Shown: piece by piece, positions 38,178 through 47,669 of the stretch
How positions within the stretch are numbered: position 1 is the first letter of the stretch
Layout: every line of letters begins with the position of its first letter
Source of the DNA: JAOARY01 sp045345765
Lineage (GTDB): Bacteria; Bacillota; Clostridia; Peptostreptococcales; Peptostreptococcaceae
Reading direction: 5' to 3'
Assembly: GCA_045345765.1 (NCBI GenBank)
Contig: CP148265.1
Span: 248,001-312,000 of the forward strand
Length of the DNA: 64,000 nucleotides
Translations under genes and position numbers: made by a program
Notes under the pieces: generated by a model
What the model was told of the DNA's origin: nothing
The model's input: the letters and a program-made list of their open reading frames with translations, nothing else
Databases searched by the model: none

Positions 38178-38984
38178 TTAATTTCTTCCAAGCATATCTA
38201 TATAATTTAAAACTTTATTATTCTTTATAATTTTACTAAAAGAATATTTCTCACTTATAATATGTAATATTATTAACAAAGTCAAACAAATTAACTTTGA
38301 ATTAAAATCCAAATAAAAGACAGCCAAAAATCCAATAGTCATACCTAATGGGTTTGCACCTGAATCTCCAAGCATCGAAAGTGCTTTTAAATCATCCTTG
38401 AAATAAGCAAAAACACAAGGAAGTACTATTATAAAAATATTTATAGATTCTATATTTATAAAAGCTATTAAAAATCCTAAAAATAAAAAAGTTTTAATAG
38501 CTCTTCCTGGTCTTAAATCGGTTAAGTTAACAAAATTCGTGAATAAAGCCATTAATATTGTATTTATTAAAACTAAAGTCCAATTAGAACTCACATAGTA
38601 AGAAATTATAAATGATATCAAAAATCCAAAAATAGCTTTAAAACCACCAGTAGTCAAATTCAATTTAAACAACTCTTTGATATGACCTTTAAGTCCCTTA
38701 TGTTCACTACCCATAATATCATCCATAAATCCAATTAAAGTCATTGATATAAAACACATAAAAAATAAAAATACATTTATATTTTTAAAATACATATAAT
38801 GTATTATTAAATTGACCATAGTAAAAGGAATTAAGGAAATTCCCATCGAAACAGGTATTTCCTTATTAAGATAATTTTCTCCCTTTATATTATTTTCAAT
38901 TAATAATTTATTAAACATAGGAATTATAAATTTACTACCTATATATCCAACAAAAAACAACAATAAATATACAAAGTTTAACAT
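38178..38984 (-). CDS. MraY/WecA-like phosphosugar transferase, polytopic membrane protein
   Basis: 268 residues with about eight to nine transmembrane helices. Two cytoplasmic aspartate motifs of the polyprenyl-phosphate sugar-1-phosphate transferase superfamily are present: FMDDIMGSEHKGLKGH (near 86) and MLGDSGANPLGM (near 205). It is shorter than MraY (about 320). The gene overlaps the preceding glycosyltransferase by 7 bases and belongs to the steA-mctB envelope cluster. It probably moves a sugar phosphate to a lipid carrier or is a relative without that activity; the substrate is unknown. Confidence 0.75.
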   Translation of the reverse strand: MLNFVYLLLFFVGYIGSKFIIPMFNKLLIENNIKGENYLNKEIPVSMGISLIPFTMVNLIIHYMYFKNINVFLFFMCFISMTLIGFMDDIMGSEHKGLKGHIKELFKLNLTTGGFKAIFGFLISFIISYYVSSNWTLVLINTILMALFTNFVNLTDLRPGRAIKTFLFLGFLIAFINIESINIFIIVLPCVFAYFKDDLKALSMLGDSGANPLGMTIGFLAVFYLDFNSKLICLTLLIILHIISEKYSFSKIIKNNKVLNYIDMLGRN

Positions 38985-39676
38985 TTATTACACCCTTTAT
39001 CTTTCTTAAAATAATATGCTATTAATATTCTTAGAATATGATAAAACTGTCTACCTCTATGTATGAACCCTTTTAAATTTCTTTTAGTTTCTCTATGAGT
39101 CATATTAACGGGAATTTCTTTAATTTCATATCCCATATTTAGTATATCAATAGTCATTCCGACTTCCATCGAATAACCCGATGGAATTTTTAAAAATTTA
39201 TCTATAACTTCTCTTTTAAACGCTCTTTGACCAGATAATACAGAAGTTAGCTCTTTATCAGTAAAATACTTAACTCCATTTTTAGCTAATTTTTTTACAA
39301 AACCAAAACCACCTTTAGTTTTAGCCTTTGGAAACTGTGCAATCGTAACATCTGCTTGTTTTTCAATTATTGGTATTATTAATTTATAAGCATCCTTTGA
39401 GGTTTCTTTAAGATCTGCATCTAAAAACACTATAATTTCACTTTCTGAAGAAATATTTTTAATCCCTACATTCACAGCGTTTCCCTTACCCTTGTTTACA
39501 TCAAGCTTTATAGCTTTTACTTTATTTAAGTCTTTCACCTTTAAATACGTATCATCACTAGAACCATCATCAATAACAATAATTTCATCTATTTGTTTTA
39601 TCTCATCTAAATATTTGATAGTATCTAATATTCTGCTACCTTCATTAAATGCTGGCATTATTATAGAAACAAACAT
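38978..39676 (-). CDS. Family 2 glycosyltransferase
   Basis: 232 residues. The N-terminal GT-A fold is seen in IMPAFNEGSRILD and IVIDDGSSDDT, with the metal-binding DxD as FLDADLK (near 91). The C-terminal half is hydrophilic and basic, without membrane helices. Most like dolichyl-phosphate-mannose-synthase-type enzymes that act on lipid-linked sugars. Its ATG overlaps the MctB-like stop (TAATG), and it overlaps the MraY-like gene, so the three are probably made together. Confidence 0.88.
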   Translation of the reverse strand: MFVSIIMPAFNEGSRILDTIKYLDEIKQIDEIIVIDDGSSDDTYLKVKDLNKVKAIKLDVNKGKGNAVNVGIKNISSESEIIVFLDADLKETSKDAYKLIIPIIEKQADVTIAQFPKAKTKGGFGFVKKLAKNGVKYFTDKELTSVLSGQRAFKREVIDKFLKIPSGYSMEVGMTIDILNMGYEIKEIPVNMTHRETKRNLKGFIHRGRQFYHILRILIAYYFKKDKGCNKC

Positions 39677-40545
39677 TATTTCACCTCTGGTATATAAGAT
39701 TGTGCAGTTTTTTTCGTTCCATAATGTCCCTTATTTCCTAAAATAGCTTTTAAAGCAGAGTATTTACCTATATATTCGTCTATATTATCAACTGTAGAAA
39801 TTTTATTTTTCTTAAAGAAATCTATATAAGAATAATCCACTATAGACTTTTGCACACCAACTATATTTATTTTTTTATCCTTAAAATAATCTAAAAATAT
39901 TTTATCAAATTCTTCTAAACCATTTTTATTAGCCTCTAAAGAACCTCCACATACAAATAAACCATCTAAATTTTCATATTCACTTAAAGTATTTAAAGAC
40001 AAAATATTTGATTCTTTTAATTTTTGAACTATCTCTTCATTCTTGGTTACAAATATATTATCAAAAATAAATTTATAAAAATCATTTTTATTTTGCATTT
40101 TATTTTCATCTACTAAATTAAACATAGTATTTAATGCTTCTAAATCAATATTTTTAAGTTCCTCTTTTAATGTTATATCAAAAGCAATATTCCCATTAGA
40201 ACTACCTATTAATTCTTCAACTTCATTATAAAAATAATCTTCATTTAATCTTAGTATTCCAATATTTTTTTCTAAAAGTTCTTCCTCAACTAATTTATTA
40301 AAAGTTGACTCTATATACTTATTCAAATTTTCTTTATCATGAGTTAATTTATCAACTGTAGATTCAAAAATTTCTTTTTCAGATTTTAACGACACAATCT
40401 TTCTTTCTAAATCACTTATTATATTCATCTGTTCTTTTTTAAATACATCCTTATTATTTAAATTAAAACCAATTAATATTCCTATTCCCAAAGCTATGAA
40501 TATAGAACTTATGGTTATAATATAGTATTTTATATTAATATTCAT
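39676..40545 (-). CDS. MctB-like single-pass membrane protein
   Basis: 289 residues: one N-terminal transmembrane segment (about 7-28, YYIITISSIFIALGIGILIG), a coiled-coil (about 40-85), and an extracytoplasmic globular part. It fits the family annotated as copper transporter MctB after a mycobacterial outer-membrane protein. In Firmicutes it is encoded beside steA, and copper transport is unproven. A structural role at the cell envelope or division site is at least as likely. Confidence 0.75.
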   Translation of the reverse strand: MNINIKYYIITISSIFIALGIGILIGFNLNNKDVFKKEQMNIISDLERKIVSLKSEKEIFESTVDKLTHDKENLNKYIESTFNKLVEEELLEKNIGILRLNEDYFYNEVEELIGSSNGNIAFDITLKEELKNIDLEALNTMFNLVDENKMQNKNDFYKFIFDNIFVTKNEEIVQKLKESNILSLNTLSEYENLDGLFVCGGSLEANKNGLEEFDKIFLDYFKDKKINIVGVQKSIVDYSYIDFFKKNKISTVDNIDEYIGKYSALKAILGNKGHYGTKKTAQSYIPEVK

Positions 40546-40560
40546 AAAATCCTCCTCTTA

Positions 40561-41676
40561 TTAAAAATCCATTAGTAATTTCATTTTTATTTTTACAATT
40601 TTTATAAGTTGTTGTATTGGTGGGGATAAAGACGCTACTATCACAACTGGAAATAATGCCGCAATTATAAGACCTATTATATGTTTAATCTTTACATTAC
40701 TATGATATAACTGACTAACTCCTTTTGCATCCACCAATTTATCTCCTATTTTTAATCTCACTAAAAAAGTAGAAGCCATACCCTTTCTTCCCTTTTCTAA
40801 AAAGTCTATCATATGAGAATGCGTTCCCAAAGCCACTATTAATTTTGCACCCTTTTCATATGCAACAAGCATAGCGATATCTTCGCTTGTTCCAGGAGAA
40901 GGATATACCTTACAATTAAGATTTAAATCCTCAACTCTTTTAAGCCCAGGTGCTTTACCATTTGGATATGCATGAACCATTATTTCTTTTGATTTTTTTA
41001 AAGCTTCATCACTAACACTATCCATATCTCCAACAATCAAATCTGGTGTAAGACCAAATTCTAAAAGAGCATCGGCACCACCATCTACACCTATAAGTAC
41101 TGGATTTACTTCACTTATGTACGAAACTATAGTACTTAAATCTTCCTTATAATTTTGTCCTCTTACAACAACCAATGCTTGTCTATTTTTAAAATCAATA
41201 TTCAAGTCTGGTATATTTGCATCACTTAAAATAAAATCTTTTTCTTTTCTTGCATAATCTAATGTATTATCTATAAAATTATCAAGTTCGTTGGATAAAT
41301 TCTCCTTACATTCTTTCTTTTTTATCTTTAAAATCTGCTTATCTAATATATTTCCCTTTGCTATAAGAGTGTCTCCCTTATATATACTCTCTCCTTTAAT
41401 TTCTATAGAATCAAAATCTTCTATAGAATCAAAAGCATTTTTGTCGACTTCGTCTAATATAAATATTCCATTATCCAGAAGAACTTTTGGCCCTTTATTT
41501 GGATATTTTCCACTCATAGAACTATCTATATTTATAATTCCAGCAATTTTAGCATTAACTAAAGAATATGCCGCGACCTCATCTATATCTTTATGATTAA
41601 TTAGTGCAACCTCACCTTGCCTTATTCTCTTTGCCAAATCCTTAGTCTTTTTATCTTTTTGTATAATATATTTCAT
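40561..41676 (-). CDS. steA: SteA-like cytokinetic ring protein
   Basis: 371 residues. The central region resembles thiamin-pyrophosphokinase-like folds (LIGVDGGADALLEFGLTPDLI, GDMDSVSD near 217), as in the SteA family. A C-terminal transmembrane segment (about 332-353, HIIGLIIAALFPVVIVAS) anchors it. SteA, with SteB, supports septation in corynebacteria; the clostridial role is inferred. AAAGGAGG lies just before ATG 41676, and an extended -10 promoter lies 48-56 bases upstream. It starts the steA-mctB-GT2-GT4 cluster. Confidence 0.85.
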   Translation of the reverse strand: MKYIIQKDKKTKDLAKRIRQGEVALINHKDIDEVAAYSLVNAKIAGIINIDSSMSGKYPNKGPKVLLDNGIFILDEVDKNAFDSIEDFDSIEIKGESIYKGDTLIAKGNILDKQILKIKKKECKENLSNELDNFIDNTLDYARKEKDFILSDANIPDLNIDFKNRQALVVVRGQNYKEDLSTIVSYISEVNPVLIGVDGGADALLEFGLTPDLIVGDMDSVSDEALKKSKEIMVHAYPNGKAPGLKRVEDLNLNCKVYPSPGTSEDIAMLVAYEKGAKLIVALGTHSHMIDFLEKGRKGMASTFLVRLKIGDKLVDAKGVSQLYHSNVKIKHIIGLIIAALFPVVIVASLSPPIQQLIKIVKIKMKLLMDF

Positions 41677-41723
41677 AATTTCCTCCTTTAAAAGGACTAT
41701 TAAAACTTAACATAAACATTGAT

Positions 41724-41732
41724 ATTATATCA
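41724..41732 (-). promoter_or_regulatory. Extended -10 promoter of the steA cluster
   Basis: The minus strand has TGATATAAT (TGn plus a perfect TATAAT, 41732-41724) 48 bases before the steA start codon. The -35 is poor, which is usual for extended -10 promoters. The rest of the 322-base gap between steA and spo0A holds only the spo0A terminator and AT-rich sequence. Confidence 0.55.
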
Positions 41733-41867
41733 TATTTTCATCTCATTTAAAGTTTACAATGAATTTTAAATATTTGATAAATTGTAACAAACACCCCTAA
41801 AATCAAGTAGCAATCAAAATATTAAATATCATTATAGTTTACATAATTATATTTTTATAGCGAAAAT

Positions 41868-41926
41868 AAATCAAAAAATAAAGCCTTAAACATATATTCT
41901 AAATAAAAAGCCAAATATATGCTTAA
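41868..41926 (-). terminator. Terminator after spo0A
   Basis: A 13-bp stem (41886-41898 with 41914-41926) whose single plus-strand mismatch becomes a G-U pair in minus-strand RNA, followed by TTTATTTTTTG. It lies about 75 bases after the spo0A stop. Confidence 0.7.
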
Positions 41927-41998
41927 AGCCTTATTCTTATTTAAATCAATATATAGTGACATATCTAAGTATTATTTTTATATTGATATATCAAAACA

Positions 41999-42811
41999 TT
42001 ATTTTTGTTTATTTAATAATCTATCATCAAATCTAAGTTTTTCAGATATGACAGCTACAAATTCACTATTAGTTGGTTTACTTTTCTTTCCTACAAGAAT
42101 TTTTCCAAAGAAATGGTTTAAAGTTTTTTTATCACTTCTTTCAAAAGTAACCTCAATTGCATGTCTTATAGCTCTTTCTACTCTACTTGGAGTAGTTTCA
42201 AATTCCTTAGCAACAAGTGGATATAATCTTTTTGTCACTTTATTTATCATATCTTTATCTTCTATATTCATTTCTATTGCTCTTCTTAAATATACAAAAC
42301 CTTTAATATGAGGAGGAACACCAATTCTTGCTAAAATCTGAGTTACATCCTTTTCTATTTTCCAAAGTTTTGTTACTTCTTCATTTTCCAAATTACTTTT
42401 TTCTAAAGAAGAAAGTTCGTTTAATGTAAACAAATCCAGTGTAAATATATCTTCTATCCTCTTTGAAAAAATATCAAAATCAAAAGGTTTTATTATATAA
42501 TAATCAGCACCTTCATTTATAGCTCTTTGTGTTATCTTATCTTGACCTACGGCTGAAAGTATAACAACTCTAGTCGCAGGTGATATATCTTCTTCATTTC
42601 TTCTTTCCAAAACACCTATTCCATCTAAATGAGGCATTATAATATCCAATACTAATAAATCAGGTTCATGTTCTTTTAAGAGCTTTAGTGTCTCTATCCC
42701 ATCATTTGCTACTCCAACAACTTCTATATTTGACCTTGTAGCAAAATACTCTTTCATTATGTTACAAAAATCAATATTATCATCAGCAATTACAGTTCTT
42801 ATTTTATCCAT
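41999..42811 (-). CDS. spo0A: Sporulation transcription factor Spo0A
   Basis: 270 residues. Master response regulator of sporulation and stationary-phase change. The receiver domain has DD at 10-11, phospho-acceptor D56 and the switch lysine in IIKPFDFD. The conserved Spo0A C-terminal domain begins near 150 (ILARIGVPPHIKGFVYLRRA) and has the recognition helix SRVERAIRHAIEV. It is 13 bases downstream of recN. In Bacillus and C. difficile spoIVB lies between those two genes; here it is absent. Confidence 0.97.
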   Translation of the reverse strand: MDKIRTVIADDNIDFCNIMKEYFATRSNIEVVGVANDGIETLKLLKEHEPDLLVLDIIMPHLDGIGVLERRNEEDISPATRVVILSAVGQDKITQRAINEGADYYIIKPFDFDIFSKRIEDIFTLDLFTLNELSSLEKSNLENEEVTKLWKIEKDVTQILARIGVPPHIKGFVYLRRAIEMNIEDKDMINKVTKRLYPLVAKEFETTPSRVERAIRHAIEVTFERSDKKTLNHFFGKILVGKKSKPTNSEFVAVISEKLRFDDRLLNKQK

Positions 42812-42824
42812 TTTTATCCCCCTG

Positions 42825-44510
42825 CTAATTATTATTACTAGAAATCTCTATAATCTCCTTTGCATTTTCAAGTGTCTTTTCAGTAATATTTAGACCACTC
42901 ATAAGCCTAGCTACTTCTTTTACCTTATCATCTATTGAAAGCTTTTGAATCTTAGTATGTGTAGAATCTTTTGATTCATACTTTTCAATAAGATAATGAG
43001 TATCTGAAACAACTGCTATTTGAGGAAGATGTGTTATACATATTATTTGCTTTTCTTTTGAGATTTCTTTCATTTTTTGACCTACTATTTGTGCAGTAAT
43101 CCCACTTATACCTGTATCAATTTCATCAAATACCAAAGTCTTTATATCGTCTAATTTGGCAATAATATTTTTAAACGCCAACATAAATCTAGAAAGTTCT
43201 CCACCAGAAGCAATTTTTGAAAGTTCTTTTAAATCTTCACCTTTATTAAAAGATGCTCTAAATTCAATTTTATTAAGTCCATCTTTTAATGGTTTTTCCA
43301 CTCTTGTAAAAACTATATCAAAACTAGCACTTTTAATATTTAAATCCTTCAACTCTTTAATTACTAACTTTTTTAATTCATCAGAAGCTTTTTTTCTTGC
43401 ATTTTCTAGTAAAATTCCTTTTTCGTTCAATTCTTCTTCTAACTCTATTTTCTTTAAATTTAACGCTTCTATGAATTTATCTTTATTTAATATTTCTTCT
43501 AACCTAGTTTCTATTTTCTTTTTATACTCAAATATTTCATCTATAGTTTTGCCATATTTTCTTTTCATTTTGTTTATAGTATCAATTCTTAATTCTATTG
43601 AATCTATAGAGTTTTGTTCAAAATCCATATTATTTATATATAGATTTATATCTTTTGATACATCATCAAGTTCATAAAATAAATTATTTAATTTTTGATA
43701 AATATTTTCAAGATTTTCATTTATAGATGATATATATGAAATATCTCTTAATGCACTATTTAATAAATCAATTGAATTAATTGATCCACTATTTAATTTT
43801 TCATAAGCATTATCCAAACTTTTAAATATCTTTTCTTTATTCCTATAAAAATCTTTTTCTTCTTCAAGACTTTCTATCTCTCCTTGAATCAAATTCGCTT
43901 CTTCAATTTCATAAATTTGAAATTTTATAAGATCAATTTCTCTTTCGATTTCAGTTTGATCTTTATTATCCAAAAGAGAATTTATTTTCTTTATCAAATT
44001 ACTATATTCATAAAAAACTTTTTTATAATTCCTAACACTTTCTTCTATGTATTTAGAACCATATAGATCTAAATAACTCATATGATTTTCTTTATTCATA
44101 ATACTTTGAGTATCGTGTTGTGAATGTATATCTATTAAAAATTTTGATATTTCTTTTAAAAAACTTAATCTTACACTTCTACCATTTACTCTAGATATAC
44201 TCTTTCCATCTACAAAAATTTCCCTTGTTATAACTAAATTTTCTCCAAATTGAAAGTCAATTCCCATATCTAAAAGTAAACTCACTATACTCTTATTATC
44301 AACAAAATATGTTGCTTCAATTATAGCTTTTTCTTTATTTTTTCTTATAAATGCTTTGTCTGACCTTGCTCCAAGAGTTTGATTTAGAGCATCTATTATA
44401 ATGGATTTTCCTGATCCAGTTTCTCCAGTTATTATATTTAAACCATCTTTAAACACTACGTTTTCTTCATCAATTAGAGCAAAATTCTTAATATATAATT
44501 CTAAAAGCAT
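42825..44510 (-). CDS. recN: DNA repair protein RecN
   Basis: 561 residues. SMC-like ATPase that gathers broken DNA ends during double-strand break repair. Walker A TGETGSGKS lies near residue 30, a long coiled coil follows, and the C-terminal head has the signature ASGGELSRFMLA and Walker B LVFDEIDTGISG. It sits between argR and spo0A in the standard Firmicutes order. Shine-Dalgarno GGAGG lies upstream of ATG 44510. Confidence 0.97.
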   Translation of the reverse strand: MLLELYIKNFALIDEENVVFKDGLNIITGETGSGKSIIIDALNQTLGARSDKAFIRKNKEKAIIEATYFVDNKSIVSLLLDMGIDFQFGENLVITREIFVDGKSISRVNGRSVRLSFLKEISKFLIDIHSQHDTQSIMNKENHMSYLDLYGSKYIEESVRNYKKVFYEYSNLIKKINSLLDNKDQTEIEREIDLIKFQIYEIEEANLIQGEIESLEEEKDFYRNKEKIFKSLDNAYEKLNSGSINSIDLLNSALRDISYISSINENLENIYQKLNNLFYELDDVSKDINLYINNMDFEQNSIDSIELRIDTINKMKRKYGKTIDEIFEYKKKIETRLEEILNKDKFIEALNLKKIELEEELNEKGILLENARKKASDELKKLVIKELKDLNIKSASFDIVFTRVEKPLKDGLNKIEFRASFNKGEDLKELSKIASGGELSRFMLAFKNIIAKLDDIKTLVFDEIDTGISGITAQIVGQKMKEISKEKQIICITHLPQIAVVSDTHYLIEKYESKDSTHTKIQKLSIDDKVKEVARLMSGLNITEKTLENAKEIIEISSNNN

Positions 44511-44528
44511 CTTTTAAGCCTCCAACTC

Positions 44529-44975
44529 CTACAAAAGCTTTCTAAATCTTTCCAATATTTTTTGTACATCTTCTTCATATCTTACAAGTACAAAAACTGT
44601 GTCAAGTCCACCAACTGAACCAACTATTTCTTTTAGTTCTAATGAATCTATTGCGCGAGATACAATTTGAGCCGAACCTTCAACTGTTCTTAAGCAAATA
44701 GTATTTCCCGCATAATCCATAGATAGCAAAACATCTTTAGTAAATCTTATTAATTTATCTGGAGAAGTCTTGTCTTCCTTTTCAAAATAAGTATATTTGT
44801 ATTTACCAGTAGGGCTAAGTACCTTAACTAATTTCAACTCTTTTATATCTCTTGAAACTGTTGCTTGAGTAACATTTATGCCCAAACTTCTAAGTTCCTT
44901 CGATAAGTCCTCTTGAGTTTCTACTTCCTTCTCGTTTATTAATTCTAAAATCTTAGTGTGCCTCGTTATTTTCAA
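44529..44975 (-). CDS. argR: Arginine repressor ArgR/AhrC
   Basis: 148 residues from TTG 44975. GGGAGGGG lies 6 bases upstream, and the earlier in-frame TTG would overlap that site. The N-terminal winged helix (ITRHTKILELINEKEVETQE, VTQATVSRDIKELKL) binds ARG boxes. The C-terminal hexamerisation and arginine-binding domain ends GLDTVFVLV followed by RYEEDVQKILE. Placed between tlyA and recN as in most Firmicutes. Confidence 0.95.
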   Translation of the reverse strand: MKITRHTKILELINEKEVETQEDLSKELRSLGINVTQATVSRDIKELKLVKVLSPTGKYKYTYFEKEDKTSPDKLIRFTKDVLLSMDYAGNTICLRTVEGSAQIVSRAIDSLELKEIVGSVGGLDTVFVLVRYEEDVQKILERFRKLL

Positions 44976-45000
44976 AAAAAACCCCTCCCACAAAAATAAA

Positions 45001-45801
45001 TTATAAAGTATTATGTGATCTATCGACCACGTCTTCTATCTTTCCATAATCAAAATCTAGATGTTTTTCTATGTCTTTTTTTATATATATAAGGTATTCT
45101 ATATTTCCATTTGGACCCTTTATTGGAGAATAATCCAGGCCCAAAATTTCAAACTCTTCTTCTATTACAAAATCCACGATTGTTTTTATTACATCTTTGT
45201 GTACATTTATATCTCTAACAACACCTTTTTTTCCAACTTTTTCTCTACCAGCTTCAAATTGAGGTTTGATAAGAGCAACACATTCTCCATTAACTCTTAA
45301 GAACTCTTTTAATTTTGGTATTATAAGTCTTAAAGATATGAAAGATACATCAATAGATGCAAAATCAATTTCCTCTAATACTTTTTCTTGTTCTAAATGT
45401 CTAAAATTTGTTCTTTCTAAACAAACAACTCTTTCATCTTGTCTTAATTTCCACGCAAATTGACCATAACCAACATCAATTGAATATACTTTCTTTGCAT
45501 TATTTTGTAACATACAATCTGTAAAACCACCTGTAGAAGCACCTATGTCCATACAAACATAATCATCTAATTTTATATCAAATGATTTCATTGCTTTTTC
45601 TAGCTTAAAACCACCCCTACTAACATATGGATTTTGTACACCTTTTATTCTAATTTCTGCATCTTCATCTACTTTAGTTCCTGCCTTATCGACTCTTTGA
45701 TTATCGACAAGTACAAGACCTGCCATAATAGTTCTTTTTGCTTTCTCTCTTGAGTCTATAAACCCTTGTTCAACAAGAATAGTATCTATTCTTTTTTTCA
45801 T
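45001..45801 (-). CDS. tlyA: TlyA family rRNA 2'-O-methyltransferase
   Basis: 266 residues. An N-terminal S4 RNA-binding domain (1-60, IDTILVEQGFIDSREKAKRT) precedes an FtsJ-like methyltransferase domain with motif I MDIGASTGGFTDCML (near 87). Members methylate 2'-hydroxyls of 16S/23S rRNA; the old label haemolysin is misleading. The start ATG overlaps the dxs stop (TAATG), so the pair is translationally coupled. Confidence 0.93.
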   Translation of the reverse strand: MKKRIDTILVEQGFIDSREKAKRTIMAGLVLVDNQRVDKAGTKVDEDAEIRIKGVQNPYVSRGGFKLEKAMKSFDIKLDDYVCMDIGASTGGFTDCMLQNNAKKVYSIDVGYGQFAWKLRQDERVVCLERTNFRHLEQEKVLEEIDFASIDVSFISLRLIIPKLKEFLRVNGECVALIKPQFEAGREKVGKKGVVRDINVHKDVIKTIVDFVIEEEFEILGLDYSPIKGPNGNIEYLIYIKKDIEKHLDFDYGKIEDVVDRSHNTL

Positions 45802-47669
45802 TATATAACCTCTCTTACTTCTTCTATTTCATCTAATATATATTTAAGTATAGAATCTTCATCTAAATTTATAGATTTTTCTAATAAACCAACATCACCA
45901 TGCTCAATAAATTCATCATCTATACCAAAAGCTTTTAATTTACCTGTATAATTTAATTCTTCTAATTTCATTCCTATATAAGAACCAAATCCACCTATAA
46001 TTACATTATCTTCTATAGTATATATCAAATTTGAATTATTTGTTATATATTTTAATAAATCTTGATCATGAGGCTTTAAAAATCTAGCATTTATTATCAT
46101 AGCATCTATTCCAAATTGTTTCAATTTAATCCCTATATTTAAAGCTTTTATAGCTCCTTTTCCAAGACCTAAAAGTACAATTTGTTTACCTTCTTTTAAT
46201 ACTTCCCATTTCCCAAATTCAAAAGTTCTATTCTCTTTTTTGTATTCAAATATAACTCCACGAGGATATCTGATTGAACATGGTCCATTTAAATCCTTTG
46301 ATAGTCTTAACATATTTATAAGATCAAACTTATCCATAGGTGACATAACGCACATATTAGGAATCATCGACAAATAGCTAAGATCAAATACACCATGATG
46401 AGTTTCTCCATCATTACCGACAAGACCAGCTCTATCAAGCAAAAATTTCACTGGAAGATTTTGAATCCCAACATCATGCAAAATCTGATCAAAACCTCTT
46501 TGTAAGAATGTTGAATATACTGGAAAATATGGTTTTAAACCATTTGTTGCAAGACCAGCACAAAATGTTACTCCATGACCTTCTGCAATTCCTACATCAA
46601 AAAAACGCTCTTTAAATTCTTCTTTGAAATTACAAAGTCCACAACCATCTGGCATAGCTGCTGTTATTGCTACAATATCTTTATCTACCTTTGCTAAATC
46701 ACAAAGAGTTTTTCCAACAACTGATGAATAAGTTTCTTTATTACTTGATTTTAGCCCTTCTTTTGTATTGAACTTCGAAACACCATGGTATTTTTCAGGT
46801 CTATCTTCTGAGAATTTATAACCTTTACCTTTTTTTGTTATTACATGAATCAAAACTGGACCATCTATATTTTTCTTTACTTTATCCAATATATAAATAA
46901 GACTTTTTAAATCATGACCATCAATTGGCCCTATATAATTAACACCCATATCTTCAAACATATTATTTTCAAATACAAAATTTTTAACACTACCTTTAAC
47001 TTTAGTAGCTGTTTTATACATATTCTTTCCGATTTTTGGTATCATATTGAATATATGTTCTACCTCTTCTTTTAATTTCTTATATGTCTTTGTCACTCTA
47101 AGAGATGATAAATAATTAGACATCCCCCCGACATTCTTAGAAATCGACATTTCATTGTCATTTAATAATACTATCATCTTTGTCTTGTCATGACCAAGAT
47201 GATTTAATGCCTCAAGAGCCATACCACCTGTTAATGCTCCATCTCCAATTAATGATAATACATTAAAATCTTCATTCTTTACATCTCTAGCTTTAGCAAT
47301 TCCAAGACCTGCCGAAATTGAAGTAGAACTGTGACCCGTTTCAAATATATCATGTTCACTTTCTTTTTTCTTTGGAAAACCGCTAAGTCCATCAAATTGT
47401 CTTAATGTATCAAACTGTTCTTTTCTACCAGTCAAAATTTTATGAACATAAGATTGATGACCAACATCAAATATAAATTTATCTTTTGGACTATCAAAAA
47501 CATAATGCATTGCCAGCGTAAGTTCTACAACACCTAAATTCGAAGCTAAATGACCTCCAGTTTTTGAAACTTTTTCTATCAAAAACTCTCTGATATCTTT
47601 TGATAATATATTTAATTCATCTATATTTAATTTTTTAATATCCTTTTGAGAATTTATTTGTTCTAACAT
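45801..47669 (-). CDS. dxs: 1-deoxy-D-xylulose-5-phosphate synthase
   Basis: 622 residues. Condenses pyruvate and glyceraldehyde-3-phosphate, first step of the MEP isoprenoid pathway. The thiamin diphosphate motif is seen as GDGALTGGMALEALNHLG then LNDNEMSIS (near 145-180), and GHQSYVHKILTGR, DRAGLVGNDGETHHGVFD and RYPRG match the family. It overlaps the oapA stop by 7 bases. It shares this locus with ispA, on the far side of the OLE RNA. Confidence 0.97.
   Translation of the reverse strand: MLEQINSQKDIKKLNIDELNILSKDIREFLIEKVSKTGGHLASNLGVVELTLAMHYVFDSPKDKFIFDVGHQSYVHKILTGRKEQFDTLRQFDGLSGFPKKKESEHDIFETGHSSTSISAGLGIAKARDVKNEDFNVLSLIGDGALTGGMALEALNHLGHDKTKMIVLLNDNEMSISKNVGGMSNYLSSLRVTKTYKKLKEEVEHIFNMIPKIGKNMYKTATKVKGSVKNFVFENNMFEDMGVNYIGPIDGHDLKSLIYILDKVKKNIDGPVLIHVITKKGKGYKFSEDRPEKYHGVSKFNTKEGLKSSNKETYSSVVGKTLCDLAKVDKDIVAITAAMPDGCGLCNFKEEFKERFFDVGIAEGHGVTFCAGLATNGLKPYFPVYSTFLQRGFDQILHDVGIQNLPVKFLLDRAGLVGNDGETHHGVFDLSYLSMIPNMCVMSPMDKFDLINMLRLSKDLNGPCSIRYPRGVIFEYKKENRTFEFGKWEVLKEGKQIVLLGLGKGAIKALNIGIKLKQFGIDAMIINARFLKPHDQDLLKYITNNSNLIYTIEDNVIIGGFGSYIGMKLEELNYTGKLKAFGIDDEFIEHGDVGLLEKSINLDEDSILKYILDEIEEVREVI

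Noticed and set aside
43156..43677. Antisense open frame of 173 codons within recN
   Set aside because: Serine/phenylalanine/leucine-rich translation typical of the reverse strand of a Lys/Glu-rich gene; no start signal.
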